DNA from: Luteococcus sp052116585
GTDB taxonomy: Bacteria > Actinomycetota > Actinomycetes > Propionibacteriales > Propionibacteriaceae
Direction of reading: 5' to 3'
Assembly (NCBI RefSeq): GCF_052116585.1
Contig: NZ_JBQKKT010000002.1
Span: 186,001 to 250,000, forward strand
Length of the DNA: 64,000 nt
The position numbers and the translations under genes are program-made. The notes beneath the pieces are model-generated. The model had not been told where the DNA came from. It was given only the letters and a program-made list of their open reading frames with translations, and made no database searches. Below are positions 1 through 7,921 of the stretch, piece after piece; the stretch's first letter is position 1, and the number at the start of each line of letters is the position of its first letter.

Positions 1-162
1 GCTGTTGGGCCGGTAGCGCAGCTGGGCCGCGGCCCGTCGCACGGCTTCCTGCTTGTCCGGGGCAATGTCGCCGTCCGCTCGGCCGTTGAGCACCATGGAC
101 ACGGCGCTGCGGGAGACCCCCGCCAGCTCCGCGACATCCTTGGCCGTGACCTTCCTGGGCAC
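1..162 (-). CDS. LacI-family transcriptional regulator, N-terminal part (cut by window edge)
   Basis: Only the first 54 codons are inside the window; the gene runs off the left edge. They encode a typical LacI/GalR DNA-binding head: KVTAKDVAELAGVSRSAVS is the helix-turn-helix, followed by the hinge-helix region ending in YRPN. The proposed start is GTG at 162-160, two bases after the gatD stop codon (167-165), so it may be the last gene of a murT-gatD-lacI unit. No strong ribosome binding site is visible, consistent with translational coupling. The effector domain is missing, so the sugar or operator cannot be guessed. Confidence 0.85.
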   Translation of the reverse strand, partial: MPRKVTAKDVAELAGVSRSAVSMVLNGRADGDIAPDKQEAVRRAAAQLRYRPNS

Positions 163-164
163 GG

Positions 165-893
165 TCAGCCGCGCAGGGCGTCGATGCGCTGGCGCCGCAG
201 CTCGTCGATCTCGGGCATCGGCAGGGGCTCGAGACCGCGGCCCAGGGCCAGCTCCAGCAGGTGGTCGGCCAGCTCCGGGTTGCGGGGCAGGATCGGGCCG
301 TGCGGGTAGGTGCCGATCACCCATCCCTTGCCGACCTGCTGCACTGCACCCTCGACGCCACTGCCGTCATTGCCCACGCCCACCTCGACGGTGGCCAGGG
401 GCTTGGCCGCGGGGCCCAGGGTGGTCCGGCCGCCGTGGTTCTCGAAGCCGGTGATGAGGCTCTCGGTGCCGTCGGGGCGTGTCCAGCGGTGCAGCACCTC
501 TCCCACGGCGCGGGGCTCGCCGCGTCGGGTCTCCACGTCCAGCAGTCCCAGGCCCTCGACCACCTCGTCACGGGCGCCGACCGTGAGCGTGGTGCCGCAG
601 ATCTGGAAGCCGGCGCAGACGGCCAGCAGAACGCCGCCATTCTCCACACCGCGGCGCAGTCCGCCGTCGGACTGGAGAGCCTTGAGGGCACTGATCTGGG
701 CCATGTCCTCGCCACCGCCCAGGAAGTAGAGGTCCGCGTCGTCAGGCATCGGCTCGCCGGGCTCGACGCTGACCAGTTCTGCCTCGATGCCGCGCAGCTG
801 GAGCCGCTTCAGGGCCACTTTGGCATTGCCCTGGTCACCGTAGATGCCCAGCAGGCTCTGGTAGACGAGGACGATCGTGACGGGCTTGCTCAT
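165..893 (-). CDS. gatD: Lipid II isoglutaminyl synthase, glutamine amidotransferase subunit GatD
   Basis: GatD (242 aa) hydrolyses glutamine and passes ammonia to MurT, which amidates the alpha-carboxyl of D-glutamate in the lipid II stem peptide. The protein is a class-I glutamine amidotransferase of the CobB/CobQ-like type: the nucleophile lies in LLAVCAGFQICG (Cys93), the partner His198 in TYPHGPILPRNP, with a FENHGGRT segment between them. The start ATG (893-891) overlaps the murT stop by four bases (ATGA), a coupling expected of a two-subunit enzyme. Length fits the family. The assignment is firm because MurT is adjacent. Confidence 0.95.
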   Translation of the reverse strand: MSKPVTIVLVYQSLLGIYGDQGNAKVALKRLQLRGIEAELVSVEPGEPMPDDADLYFLGGGEDMAQISALKALQSDGGLRRGVENGGVLLAVCAGFQICGTTLTVGARDEVVEGLGLLDVETRRGEPRAVGEVLHRWTRPDGTESLITGFENHGGRTTLGPAAKPLATVEVGVGNDGSGVEGAVQQVGKGWVIGTYPHGPILPRNPELADHLLELALGRGLEPLPMPEIDELRRQRIDALRG

Positions 894-2203
894 GCGAGAC
901 CTCCGAGCTTGCGCAGCTTCTGGAATGGTGTGTAGGTGCTGACCAGGTCCACCGTGCCTTGGTTCTTGACGCTGTTGGCGGGGTTCTTGACGCTGGAGAT
1001 CGCGGTCATCAGGTCGTGCTCGATGGTGTGCTCGACGTCGCCATAGGTCAGACGGACGGCCAGGTCATGGGCGCGGGGGCCGGTGCACACCACCGTGCGG
1101 CCGCGCAGCTGCTCGAAGTCCACGTCCCACAGCCAGCTCACGTCGCGACCGTCGGCGGCGATCGCGTCGATGGCCAGCACGACGGGATCGCTCGTTGCCA
1201 GGGCCAGACTCTCGGCCCAACCGGCGGGATTCTTGGCCAGCAGCAGGCGCGCCTTCACATCGCCGAAGGTGCCGACGGCGAAGCGACCGGCAGGCGCGGA
1301 GACCGAGGCCATGCCGCGCAGCGCCACCGCGGGCTCGACACCCATCACGCGAGCGGCCGCCAGCGCGCAGGCCGCATTGGCACGGTTGAATCGGCCCGGC
1401 ACGTTGAGCTGCAGTTGCCAGGTGGTGCCGTCCTTCTCCACGACGGTCTCGCCGTCCACCCGGTAGTCGGCGGGGGGCTGGGTAAGCTCACAGCCGGTGC
1501 AGGTCCAGGAACCACCCCCGACGATCTGACCGTCCTTGCGCGCCAGCGCGGCTCCGCAGGCGGGGCACAGCGCCGCATCCTGGGTCCAGCCGGCACCCGT
1601 GTCGATCCAGATGACGCGCTGGGCAGGCTGCGCAGACCACACGACCAGCGGATCATTGGCATTGGCGACGATGACGGGTCCGTCCTGACCGGCTGCCTCC
1701 AGGGCGAGGCGCCATGCGCGACCCAGGCTCTTGAGTTCGAAGTTGCGATCCATCTGGTCGCGGCTGAAGTTCAGCATCACCAGCACCTCGGGGTGTCCCA
1801 GCCGGATGACGTCGGGCACCACGCGCTCGTCGGTCTCCAGGCAGGCGATCGTGGACCGGGGTGCCTCGCCCAGCGCCGAGGCGATGCCGTGGTGCAGGTT
1901 GGCGCCGTCGGCATTGGTCACCACGGTGAACTGCCCGTCGGGCGTGCCGGCCCGCATGGCGGCCGTGAGCAGGTGGGTGGAGGTGGTCTTGCCATTGGTC
2001 CCGGTCACGACGGCGACCCGACGATTGGCGAGCAGCTTGCCCAGCGCGTCGGGATCCACCCTGGTCATCACCTTGCCGCGGATCGAGGCGCCGGAACCCT
2101 TGCCCGTGAGGCGGGAGGCGAGGGCGGCGGCGCGCCCGGCGGTGATGGCCGCCGTCAGGCGCGGGTCGTGCAGGAAGGAGGGCGTGCGTGGCATGGGAGA
2201 CAT
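890..2203 (-). CDS. murT: Lipid II isoglutaminyl synthase, Mur ligase subunit MurT
   Basis: MurT is the Mur-ligase-like ATPase partner of GatD in peptidoglycan D-Glu amidation. The sequence has the Mur P-loop VVTGTNGKTTST, the central ligase motif region, and a four-cysteine ribbon inserted mid-protein (CPAC, then CTGC about 20 residues later), which is characteristic of MurT and absent from MurC-F. The frame stays open upstream to 2329 but the extra residues look non-coding and run into the divergent transporter's leader. ATG 2203 is preferred (GAAG about 8 bases upstream); ATG 2194 is possible. It would encode about 437 residues. Transcribed divergently from the citrate transporter gene. 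Confidence 0.92.
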   Translation of the reverse strand: MSPMPRTPSFLHDPRLTAAITAGRAAALASRLTGKGSGASIRGKVMTRVDPDALGKLLANRRVAVVTGTNGKTTSTHLLTAAMRAGTPDGQFTVVTNADGANLHHGIASALGEAPRSTIACLETDERVVPDVIRLGHPEVLVMLNFSRDQMDRNFELKSLGRAWRLALEAAGQDGPVIVANANDPLVVWSAQPAQRVIWIDTGAGWTQDAALCPACGAALARKDGQIVGGGSWTCTGCELTQPPADYRVDGETVVEKDGTTWQLQLNVPGRFNRANAACALAAARVMGVEPAVALRGMASVSAPAGRFAVGTFGDVKARLLLAKNPAGWAESLALATSDPVVLAIDAIAADGRDVSWLWDVDFEQLRGRTVVCTGPRAHDLAVRLTYGDVEHTIEHDLMTAISSVKNPANSVKNQGTVDLVSTYTPFQKLRKLGGLA

Positions 2204-2319
2204 TGTGGCATCTTCGTGGCCGTCCACCCCTTCGGGACGCTCACCCAAGGGGGTTACCGTGTGGTTGGATGAGTCATCCGGGCACACCCCCGACGCCCAG
2301 CTGTCGAAGCAGACAAGCA

Positions 2320-3636
2320 ATGCTCGCAATCTGGGGCTACCTGATCGTGGTGCTCTTCATGGCCCTGATCATGACCAAGAAGGCCACACCGTTCACCTCC
2401 CTCATCCTCGTCCCGCTCGTGATCGGCCTGATCGCCGGTCTGGGTAGCCAGGTGGGTCAATTCGGCCTGGCGGGCATCAAGGGCGTGGCCCCCACGGCGG
2501 TGATGCCGCTGTTCGCGATCCTGTACTTCGGGCTCATGATCACGGCTGGCCTGTTCGATCCGCTGGTGCGCTCGATCCTCAAGGTGGTCAAGGGTGATCC
2601 CCTCAAGGTGCTGGTGGGTACCGCCGTCCTGGCCTCGGTGGTGAGCGTCGATGGTGATGGCTCCACCACGACGATGATCGTCTGCTCCGCCATGATCCCC
2701 GTCTACAAGCGGTTGAACATGAAGATGATGGACCTCGCCGTGATCGTGATCCTGGCGAACAGTGTGATGAATCTGCTCCCGTGGGGCGGCCCGACGGCTC
2801 GCATCATCGCCGCACTGCATCTGGAGGAGGGCGAGCTGCTGCGCCGCATCCTGCCGGGCATGTTCCTGGCGATCGCGTGGGTCATCTGCGTCGCCTGGAT
2901 CCGCGGCCTGCAGGAACGCAAGCGCCTGGGCGTCAAGGAGCTCGACGAGGATGACATCGCCGCGATGGACGCCACGCTGACGCATGAGGACGACGAATTG
3001 CAGCGCCCCAAGATGCTGTGGCCCAATTTCGCGCTGACCATGATCCTGATGGTCCTGCTGGTCTTCGGTGGCATGTACGGAATGCCCAAGATCCCGGCGG
3101 CGGTGCTCTTCGAGATCGGCTTCGCCGTGGCCCTCCTGTTGAACTACCGCAATGTGAAGGACCAGCAGAAGATCATCGAGATCCACGGCGCCAACGCGCT
3201 GCAGGTGATCACGATGGTGCTCGCGGCGGGCATCTTCATGGGCATCCTCAATGAGTCCGGCATGAGCCAGGCGATCGGTGAGTCCTTGGCCCGCTGGGTG
3301 CCCAGCTCCCTGGGTGGGCAGTGGCCGCTGGTGACGGCGATCGTCTCGGCCCCCGGCACCTTCCTGCTCAGCAACGACGCCTTCTACCTGGGCGTGCTGC
3401 CGATCCTGGCCCAGACCGGTGAACAGTACGGCTTCAGCGCCATGGACATCGGCGTCGCGTCGACGGTGGGTCAGGCCTTCCACCTGCTCAGCCCGCTGGT
3501 GGGATTCATCTACCTGCTGCTCAACCTGACCGGCGTGGACATGGGTGCCTGGCAGCGGCAAGCCGGCAAGTGGGCCTGTGGCACCTTCCTGATCTTCCTG
3601 ATGAGCATGTACGTCTTCGGGGGAGTGCCGCTGTGA
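2320..3636 (+). CDS. CitMHS-family citrate/metal-citrate:proton symporter
   Basis: A 438-residue polytopic membrane protein of the CitMHS family, which imports citrate complexed with divalent metal using the proton gradient. The family signature VSVDGDGSTTTMIVC is present near residue 110, followed by IPVYKRLNM and the NLLPWGGP re-entrant region; about 11-12 hydrophobic segments span the length. The open frame continues upstream to 2188, but the hydrophobic N-terminus MLAIWGYLIVVLFMALIMT begins at ATG 2320, which is the natural start. A hydrophilic loop rich in Asp/Glu sits mid-protein. It stands alone, divergent from murT. The exact metal-citrate preference cannot be read from sequence. Confidence 0.88.
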   Translation: MLAIWGYLIVVLFMALIMTKKATPFTSLILVPLVIGLIAGLGSQVGQFGLAGIKGVAPTAVMPLFAILYFGLMITAGLFDPLVRSILKVVKGDPLKVLVGTAVLASVVSVDGDGSTTTMIVCSAMIPVYKRLNMKMMDLAVIVILANSVMNLLPWGGPTARIIAALHLEEGELLRRILPGMFLAIAWVICVAWIRGLQERKRLGVKELDEDDIAAMDATLTHEDDELQRPKMLWPNFALTMILMVLLVFGGMYGMPKIPAAVLFEIGFAVALLLNYRNVKDQQKIIEIHGANALQVITMVLAAGIFMGILNESGMSQAIGESLARWVPSSLGGQWPLVTAIVSAPGTFLLSNDAFYLGVLPILAQTGEQYGFSAMDIGVASTVGQAFHLLSPLVGFIYLLLNLTGVDMGAWQRQAGKWACGTFLIFLMSMYVFGGVPL

Positions 3637-3715
3637 CGGGCCATCACGAGGGGCGCTTGTGGACTCACGTCAAGATGCCCGCAGAACTGTCGTAGCGGGT
3701 GGGTAGGCTCGAGAC

Positions 3716-4192
3716 ATGGCTATCACTGACAACGGACCCAACCCGAACGTCTTCGACATCGAGACCGAGACCAAGGCCAACGAGAACTACCGCACGGTGG
3801 CCTGGAGTGGTAAGTACCTGCAGGTCACGCTGATGAGCATCCCCGTCGGCAAGGACATCGGTCTGGAGGTGCACCATGACACCGACCAGTTCCTCCGCAT
3901 CGACGCGGGCAAGGGCAAGGTGCAGATGGGCCCCGCCGAGGACGAGCTGACCACCGAGCAGGAGGTGTCCGACGGCTGGAGCATCCAGGTGCCGGCTGGT
4001 ACCTGGCACAACGTCACCAATACCGGTGACGAGCCGCTGCAGCTGTACACCATCTACGCGCCGGTCCACCACGCAGCCGGCGTGGTCCACACTGACTTCG
4101 AGGATGCCGAGAAGCAGGAGGACGCCGGCCTCGACGAGCCGCCGGCCTGGAGCGTCCAGCCCCAGAACACGACGCCCGACGAGAAGGCCTGA
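3716..4192 (+). CDS. Cupin-domain protein
   Basis: A 158-residue single-domain cupin. Motif 1 is represented by VHHDTDQFLRIDAGKGKVQ (residues ~50-70) and motif 2 by VPAGTWHNVTNTGDEPLQL (~90-110), giving a His/His/Asp/His-type metal site. Small stand-alone cupins of this type are widespread and often have no assigned substrate, so no reaction is proposed. The C-terminus is acidic and probably disordered. A TAGGCT hexamer at 3704-3709 lies six bases before the ATG, so the mRNA may be leaderless. A strong hairpin follows at 4215-4249, making this a monocistronic unit. Confidence 0.8.
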   Translation: MAITDNGPNPNVFDIETETKANENYRTVAWSGKYLQVTLMSIPVGKDIGLEVHHDTDQFLRIDAGKGKVQMGPAEDELTTEQEVSDGWSIQVPAGTWHNVTNTGDEPLQLYTIYAPVHHAAGVVHTDFEDAEKQEDAGLDEPPAWSVQPQNTTPDEKA

Positions 4193-4214
4193 GCCAACTC
4201 GCCCAAGCGGCCAG

Positions 4215-4249
4215 CGAACGCCGTCCGGATGCCATCCGGGCGGCGTTCG
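4215..4249 (+). terminator. Rho-independent-type terminator after the cupin gene
   Basis: A 16-bp stem (4215-4230 with 4234-4249, one G-U pair) and a 3-base loop are followed by a T-rich stretch, 25 bases after the cupin stop. Confidence 0.8.
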
Positions 4250-4265
4250 TTCATTCCTGATTTCC

Positions 4266-4294
4266 TTGTCAGACACTGTTCCTTGAGGTAATAC
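4266..4294 (+). promoter_or_regulatory. Sigma-70-type promoter of the sdhCAB operon
   Basis: TTGTCA (4266-4271) and TAATAC (4289-4294) are separated by exactly 17 bases. They lie just after the cupin terminator and about 70 bases before the sdhC start. This is one of the best housekeeping-sigma matches in the window. Confidence 0.65.
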
Positions 4295-4361
4295 CATCCC
4301 GCTGTCCGGGTGCCCCCGTGCTGTGTCTATGGTGGAGTCAAAGCCTTGACGAGGGAGCGCC

Positions 4362-5099
4362 ATGCCGAGCCAGTCGACGTTGACCAGACCGCCTGCCCCA
4401 GCCCGGGCCGGACACTCCACCGGAATGTCGAATGCGGCTGCAAAGGTGGTGATGGCCGTCACCGGGATCATCTTTGCCCTGTTCGTCCTGGTGCACATGA
4501 TCGGCAACCTCAAGATCTACATGGGTCCGGAGGAGTTCAACGGGTACGCCCACTGGTTGCGCGCCGCCTTCCACCCGGTGCTGCCGTACGAGGGGCTCCT
4601 GTGGATCCTGCGCATCGTGCTGCTCGCCTGCCTGGTGGCACACGTCTACTGCGGATTCTTGATCCGCACGCGGGGCCGGGCCGCACGGGGTTCCGTGCGG
4701 CGCAAGGGCATGGATGCCTCCACCTGGATGGCCCGCACCATGCCGGTCACGGGCCTGATCCTGTTGGGTTTCCTGGTCTTCCACCTGCTCGACCTCACCA
4801 TTGGTGCCGCCCCGGTCGCCCCAGGCGCCTTCCAGGGCCCGACGCTGGAGGCCTCCCATGCCCATGCCAATGTGATCGCTTCCTTCTCCCGCGTGCCCGT
4901 CGCGCTGGTCTACGGCCTCACGATGGTCGCCCTGTGCGCTCATCTGGCCCACGGACTGCTCAGCGTCGTGCTCGATCTGGGTGCCGCGCCCGGCCCCAAG
5001 GCTGTTCGCATCACCAGCGCGATCGGACTGGCCGTCGGGCTGGTCGTCGCGTTCGGCAACCTGACCATCCCGATCGCCGTGCTGACAGGACTCGTCTGA
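4362..5099 (+). CDS. sdhC: Succinate dehydrogenase cytochrome b subunit (b558 type)
   Basis: A 245-residue membrane anchor of succinate dehydrogenase/fumarate reductase, of the single-subunit five-helix di-heme type found with menaquinone-linked enzymes. Hydrophobic segments with histidines (VLVHMIGNLKIY, VAHVYCGFL, VFHLLDLTIG, CAHLAHGLLSVVL) supply candidate heme ligands. GAGGGAGCGCC precedes the ATG. It is the first gene of sdhCAB: its TGA overlaps the sdhA ATG (TGATG). No sdhD is present, as expected for this type. The complex sits in the cytoplasmic membrane and moves electrons between succinate/fumarate and quinone. Confidence 0.93.
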   Translation: MPSQSTLTRPPAPARAGHSTGMSNAAAKVVMAVTGIIFALFVLVHMIGNLKIYMGPEEFNGYAHWLRAAFHPVLPYEGLLWILRIVLLACLVAHVYCGFLIRTRGRAARGSVRRKGMDASTWMARTMPVTGLILLGFLVFHLLDLTIGAAPVAPGAFQGPTLEASHAHANVIASFSRVPVALVYGLTMVALCAHLAHGLLSVVLDLGAAPGPKAVRITSAIGLAVGLVVAFGNLTIPIAVLTGLV

Positions 5100-7057
5100 T
5101 GACCTCGCTGCAGATTCCCCACGCCACCCAGCCGCTCGACGGGCGGATGCCCGACGGCGATCCGGCCACCGCGTGGAGCCGCGCCAAGCTCGGCTACAAG
5201 CAGGTGAGCCCGTTGAACCGCCGCAAGTTCACCATCGTCGTGGTCGGCACTGGCCTGGCTGGGGCTGGCGCCGCCGCCGCCCTGGGCGAGCTCGGCTACA
5301 ACGTCGTCACCTACACCTTCCACGATGCGGCCCGCCGGGCCCACTCGGTGGCCGCCCAGGGTGGCATCAACGCCGCCCGCGCGCGCAAGGTGGACGGCGA
5401 CTCGCTGGAGCGATTCGTCAAGGACACGGTCAAGGGCGGCGACTTCCGAGCCCGCGAGGCCGACGTCTTCCGGCTCGCCGAGGAGTCCGTCAGGGTCATC
5501 GACCACATGGATGCGATCGGCGCTCCCTTCGCCCGGGAGTACGGCGGTCAATTGCGCACCCGTTCCTTCGGTGGCGTGCAGGTCAGCCGCACCTACTACA
5601 CGCGCGGCCAGACCGGTCAACAGCTGCAGGTGGCCGCGGCCCGTGCCCTGCAGCGCCAGGTGGCGGCCGGGACGGTGGACCTTCGCACCCATCGCGAGGT
5701 GCTCGACCTGGTGGTGACCGACGGTCGGGTGCGCGGAGTGGTCGCCCGCGACCTGCGCACCGGTGCCATCGAGGCGCAGCCGGCCCATGCCGTCGTGCTG
5801 GCCACGGGCGGTTACGGCAAGGCCTTCTTCCACTCGACCCTGGCCCACAACTCGAATGTGAGCGCCGCCTGGCGGGCCCATCGCCGCGGCGCCTACTTCG
5901 CCTCCCCCTCCTACTTGCAGTTCCACCCGACAGCGCTCCCCGTGAGCTCGCAGTGGCAGTCCAAGACGACGCTGATGAGTGAGTCGCTGCGCAATGACGG
6001 CCGGATCTGGGTGCCGGTCAAGCCGGGTGACGACCGGCCGGCCAATGAGATCCCGGAGAACGAGCGGGACTACTACCTGGAACGCAAGTACCCCGCCTAC
6101 GGCAACCTCGCGCCCCGAGACATCTCGTCGCGGGCAGCGCGTGAACAGATCGAGGCTGGCAGGGGAGTGGGGCCGCTCAGGAACAGCGTCTACCTGGACT
6201 TCCGGGACGCCATCGGGCGGCTGGGCAGGAAGACGATCGAACAGCGCTACTCCAACCTGTTCGAGATGTACGCCGACTGCACGGGTGAGGATCCCTATGT
6301 GGTGCCGATGCGCATCGCCCCCGGCGCACACTTCTCGATGGGCGGTCTGTGGAGCGACTACAACATGCAGACCACCATCGACGGTCTGTTCGTCGGCGGC
6401 GAGGCCGGCTGGGGCTATCACGGTGCCAACCGGCTGGGAGCCAACTCGCTGCTCAGTGCCTGCGTCGACGGGATGTTCACGCTGCCGTACACCATCCCGA
6501 ACTTCCTGGCGGACCACCTGAATGAGCCGCTGCTGGACGTGGACGATGCGGCCGTGCAGCAGACGGTGACCGAGGCGACTGCGCGACTCGACCGCATGCT
6601 GGCGATCGGCGGCAGGACCGGATCCGACCGCTTCCACCGGGAACTGGGCGAGATCCTCTACCAGGGCTGCGGTGTGGCGCGCAGCGAGGAGGGTCTGACG
6701 AAGGCCATCGGGCAGATCCGAGACCTGCGGCAGCGCTTCTGGAGCGACCTGCGCGTGCCCGGCCATGGTCAGCAGCTCAACCAGGAGCTGGAGAAGGCCG
6801 GCCGGGTGGCCGACTATCTGGAGCTGGCCGAGTTGATGTGTGTCGATGCCCTGGATCGTGACGAGTCGTGCGGAGCCCACTTCCGCGTCGACCACCAGAC
6901 GCCCGAGGGTGAAGCCCTGCGCGACGACGAGAACTGGTGCTTCGTCTCCGCTTGGCAGCACACTCCCGGCCCGGAGGGCCAGCCGGGGATGCCCGTACGT
7001 CATGCCGAACCACTCACCTTCACAGCTGTCCCCCTGCAGACGAGGAACTACACATGA
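5099..7057 (+). CDS. sdhA: Succinate dehydrogenase/fumarate reductase flavoprotein subunit
   Basis: The 652-residue FAD subunit that oxidises succinate to fumarate (or the reverse). It contains the dinucleotide-binding glycine motif VVVGTGLAGAGAAAAL near residue 50, the covalent FAD region HSVAAQGGINAAR, the substrate-site stretch QFHPTALP, and the C-terminal GEAGWGYHGANRLGANSL signature. The frame is open upstream to 4310, but that part is a shadow of sdhC. The true start is ATG 5099, overlapping the sdhC stop, and the product begins with a short hydrophilic leader. It overlaps sdhB by four bases. Length fits the b558-type family. Confidence 0.95.
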   Translation: MTSLQIPHATQPLDGRMPDGDPATAWSRAKLGYKQVSPLNRRKFTIVVVGTGLAGAGAAAALGELGYNVVTYTFHDAARRAHSVAAQGGINAARARKVDGDSLERFVKDTVKGGDFRAREADVFRLAEESVRVIDHMDAIGAPFAREYGGQLRTRSFGGVQVSRTYYTRGQTGQQLQVAAARALQRQVAAGTVDLRTHREVLDLVVTDGRVRGVVARDLRTGAIEAQPAHAVVLATGGYGKAFFHSTLAHNSNVSAAWRAHRRGAYFASPSYLQFHPTALPVSSQWQSKTTLMSESLRNDGRIWVPVKPGDDRPANEIPENERDYYLERKYPAYGNLAPRDISSRAAREQIEAGRGVGPLRNSVYLDFRDAIGRLGRKTIEQRYSNLFEMYADCTGEDPYVVPMRIAPGAHFSMGGLWSDYNMQTTIDGLFVGGEAGWGYHGANRLGANSLLSACVDGMFTLPYTIPNFLADHLNEPLLDVDDAAVQQTVTEATARLDRMLAIGGRTGSDRFHRELGEILYQGCGVARSEEGLTKAIGQIRDLRQRFWSDLRVPGHGQQLNQELEKAGRVADYLELAELMCVDALDRDESCGAHFRVDHQTPEGEALRDDENWCFVSAWQHTPGPEGQPGMPVRHAEPLTFTAVPLQTRNYT

Positions 7058-7806
7058 GGATCACGCTCGAGGTGTGGCGTCAGGCCCACGCACAGGCGTC
7101 CGGAGCATTCGTCACCTACCAGATCGACGACGCAACCCCGGAGATGTCGATGCCGGAATTGCTCGACCGGCTCAACGACCAGCTCGTGGAGGCCGGCGAC
7201 GAGCCGGTGGCCTTCGAGAGCGACTGTCGCGAGGGCATCTGCGGTTGCTGCGGCATCACCATCGACGATCGGCCGCACGGGCCGGTGCCGAACACGCCCA
7301 CCTGCCAGCAGCACCTGCGCAATTTCTCCGACGGTGACGTGTTGCGCCTGGAACCCTTCCGGTCCGAGGCATTCCCCGTCGTGAAGGACCTGGTGGTGGA
7401 CCGGTCGGCGCTGGATCGGGTGGTGCAGGGCGGTGGCTTTGTCAGCGTCGACACCGGAACGGCCCCTGACGCGGAGAGCCACCAGATTTCCTTCCAGCGT
7501 GCCGAGAAGGGCCTCGACTTTGCCGCCTGCATCGGCTGCGGTGCCTGCGTGGCGGCCTGTCCGAACGGGGCCGCGCACCTGTTCGGTGGAGCGCTGCTGA
7601 CGCACTTCTCAACACTGCCCCAGGGCCTGCCGGAACGGTCGAAGCGTGGCCGGGGGGTGGTGAAGGCGCTGGAACAGGACTTCGGTCCGTGCTCCACCTA
7701 TGGCGAGTGCGTTGAGGTGTGCCCGGCGGACATCCCGCTGGCGGCAATTGGCGCGGTGAATCGGGAAGTGATGCGCGCCGCCTGGCGGCGTGGCAAGGAC
7801 GACTGA
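7054..7806 (+). CDS. sdhB: Succinate dehydrogenase iron-sulfur subunit
   Basis: The 250-residue electron-transfer subunit. An N-terminal ferredoxin-like domain holds the [2Fe-2S] cysteines (CREGICGCCG and a later C), and the C-terminal domain holds CIGCGACVAACPNG and CSTYGECVEVCP for the 4Fe-4S and 3Fe-4S clusters. ATG 7054 overlaps the sdhA stop (ATGA), completing the tightly coupled sdhCAB operon. The earlier in-frame ATG is inside sdhA and is not used. Electrons pass from FAD through these clusters to the hemes of SdhC. Confidence 0.95.
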   Translation: MRITLEVWRQAHAQASGAFVTYQIDDATPEMSMPELLDRLNDQLVEAGDEPVAFESDCREGICGCCGITIDDRPHGPVPNTPTCQQHLRNFSDGDVLRLEPFRSEAFPVVKDLVVDRSALDRVVQGGGFVSVDTGTAPDAESHQISFQRAEKGLDFAACIGCGACVAACPNGAAHLFGGALLTHFSTLPQGLPERSKRGRGVVKALEQDFGPCSTYGECVEVCPADIPLAAIGAVNREVMRAAWRRGKDD

Positions 7807-7853
7807 CGTCAGACCCTCCCAAATCGCGGTGCCCCAGAAGTTCCCGTCGACCA

Positions 7854-7882
7854 TTGATCATCGAACGTGTGTTCGATAGAAT
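7854..7882 (+). promoter_or_regulatory. Promoter with embedded LexA (SOS) box upstream of the HNH gene
   Basis: The perfect dyad TCGAACGTGTGTTCGA lies at 7861-7876 (arms extend to 7860-7877). It matches the actinobacterial SOS box TCGAAC-N4-GTTCGA. A -35 element TTGATC (7854-7859) and a -10 element TAGAAT (7877-7882) flank it with a 17-base spacer, so the box fills the spacer. A repressor bound here would block RNA polymerase directly. The HNH gene starts 40 bases downstream. Confidence 0.82.
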
Positions 7883-7921
7883 GGTGGTGTTGATCGAACG
7901 CGGACCGGGGGAGGGAGCGTC

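Noticed and set aside
53..454. Plus-strand ORF at the left end
   Set aside because: Arg/Pro/Gly-rich shadow of the LacI head and gatD on the minus strand.
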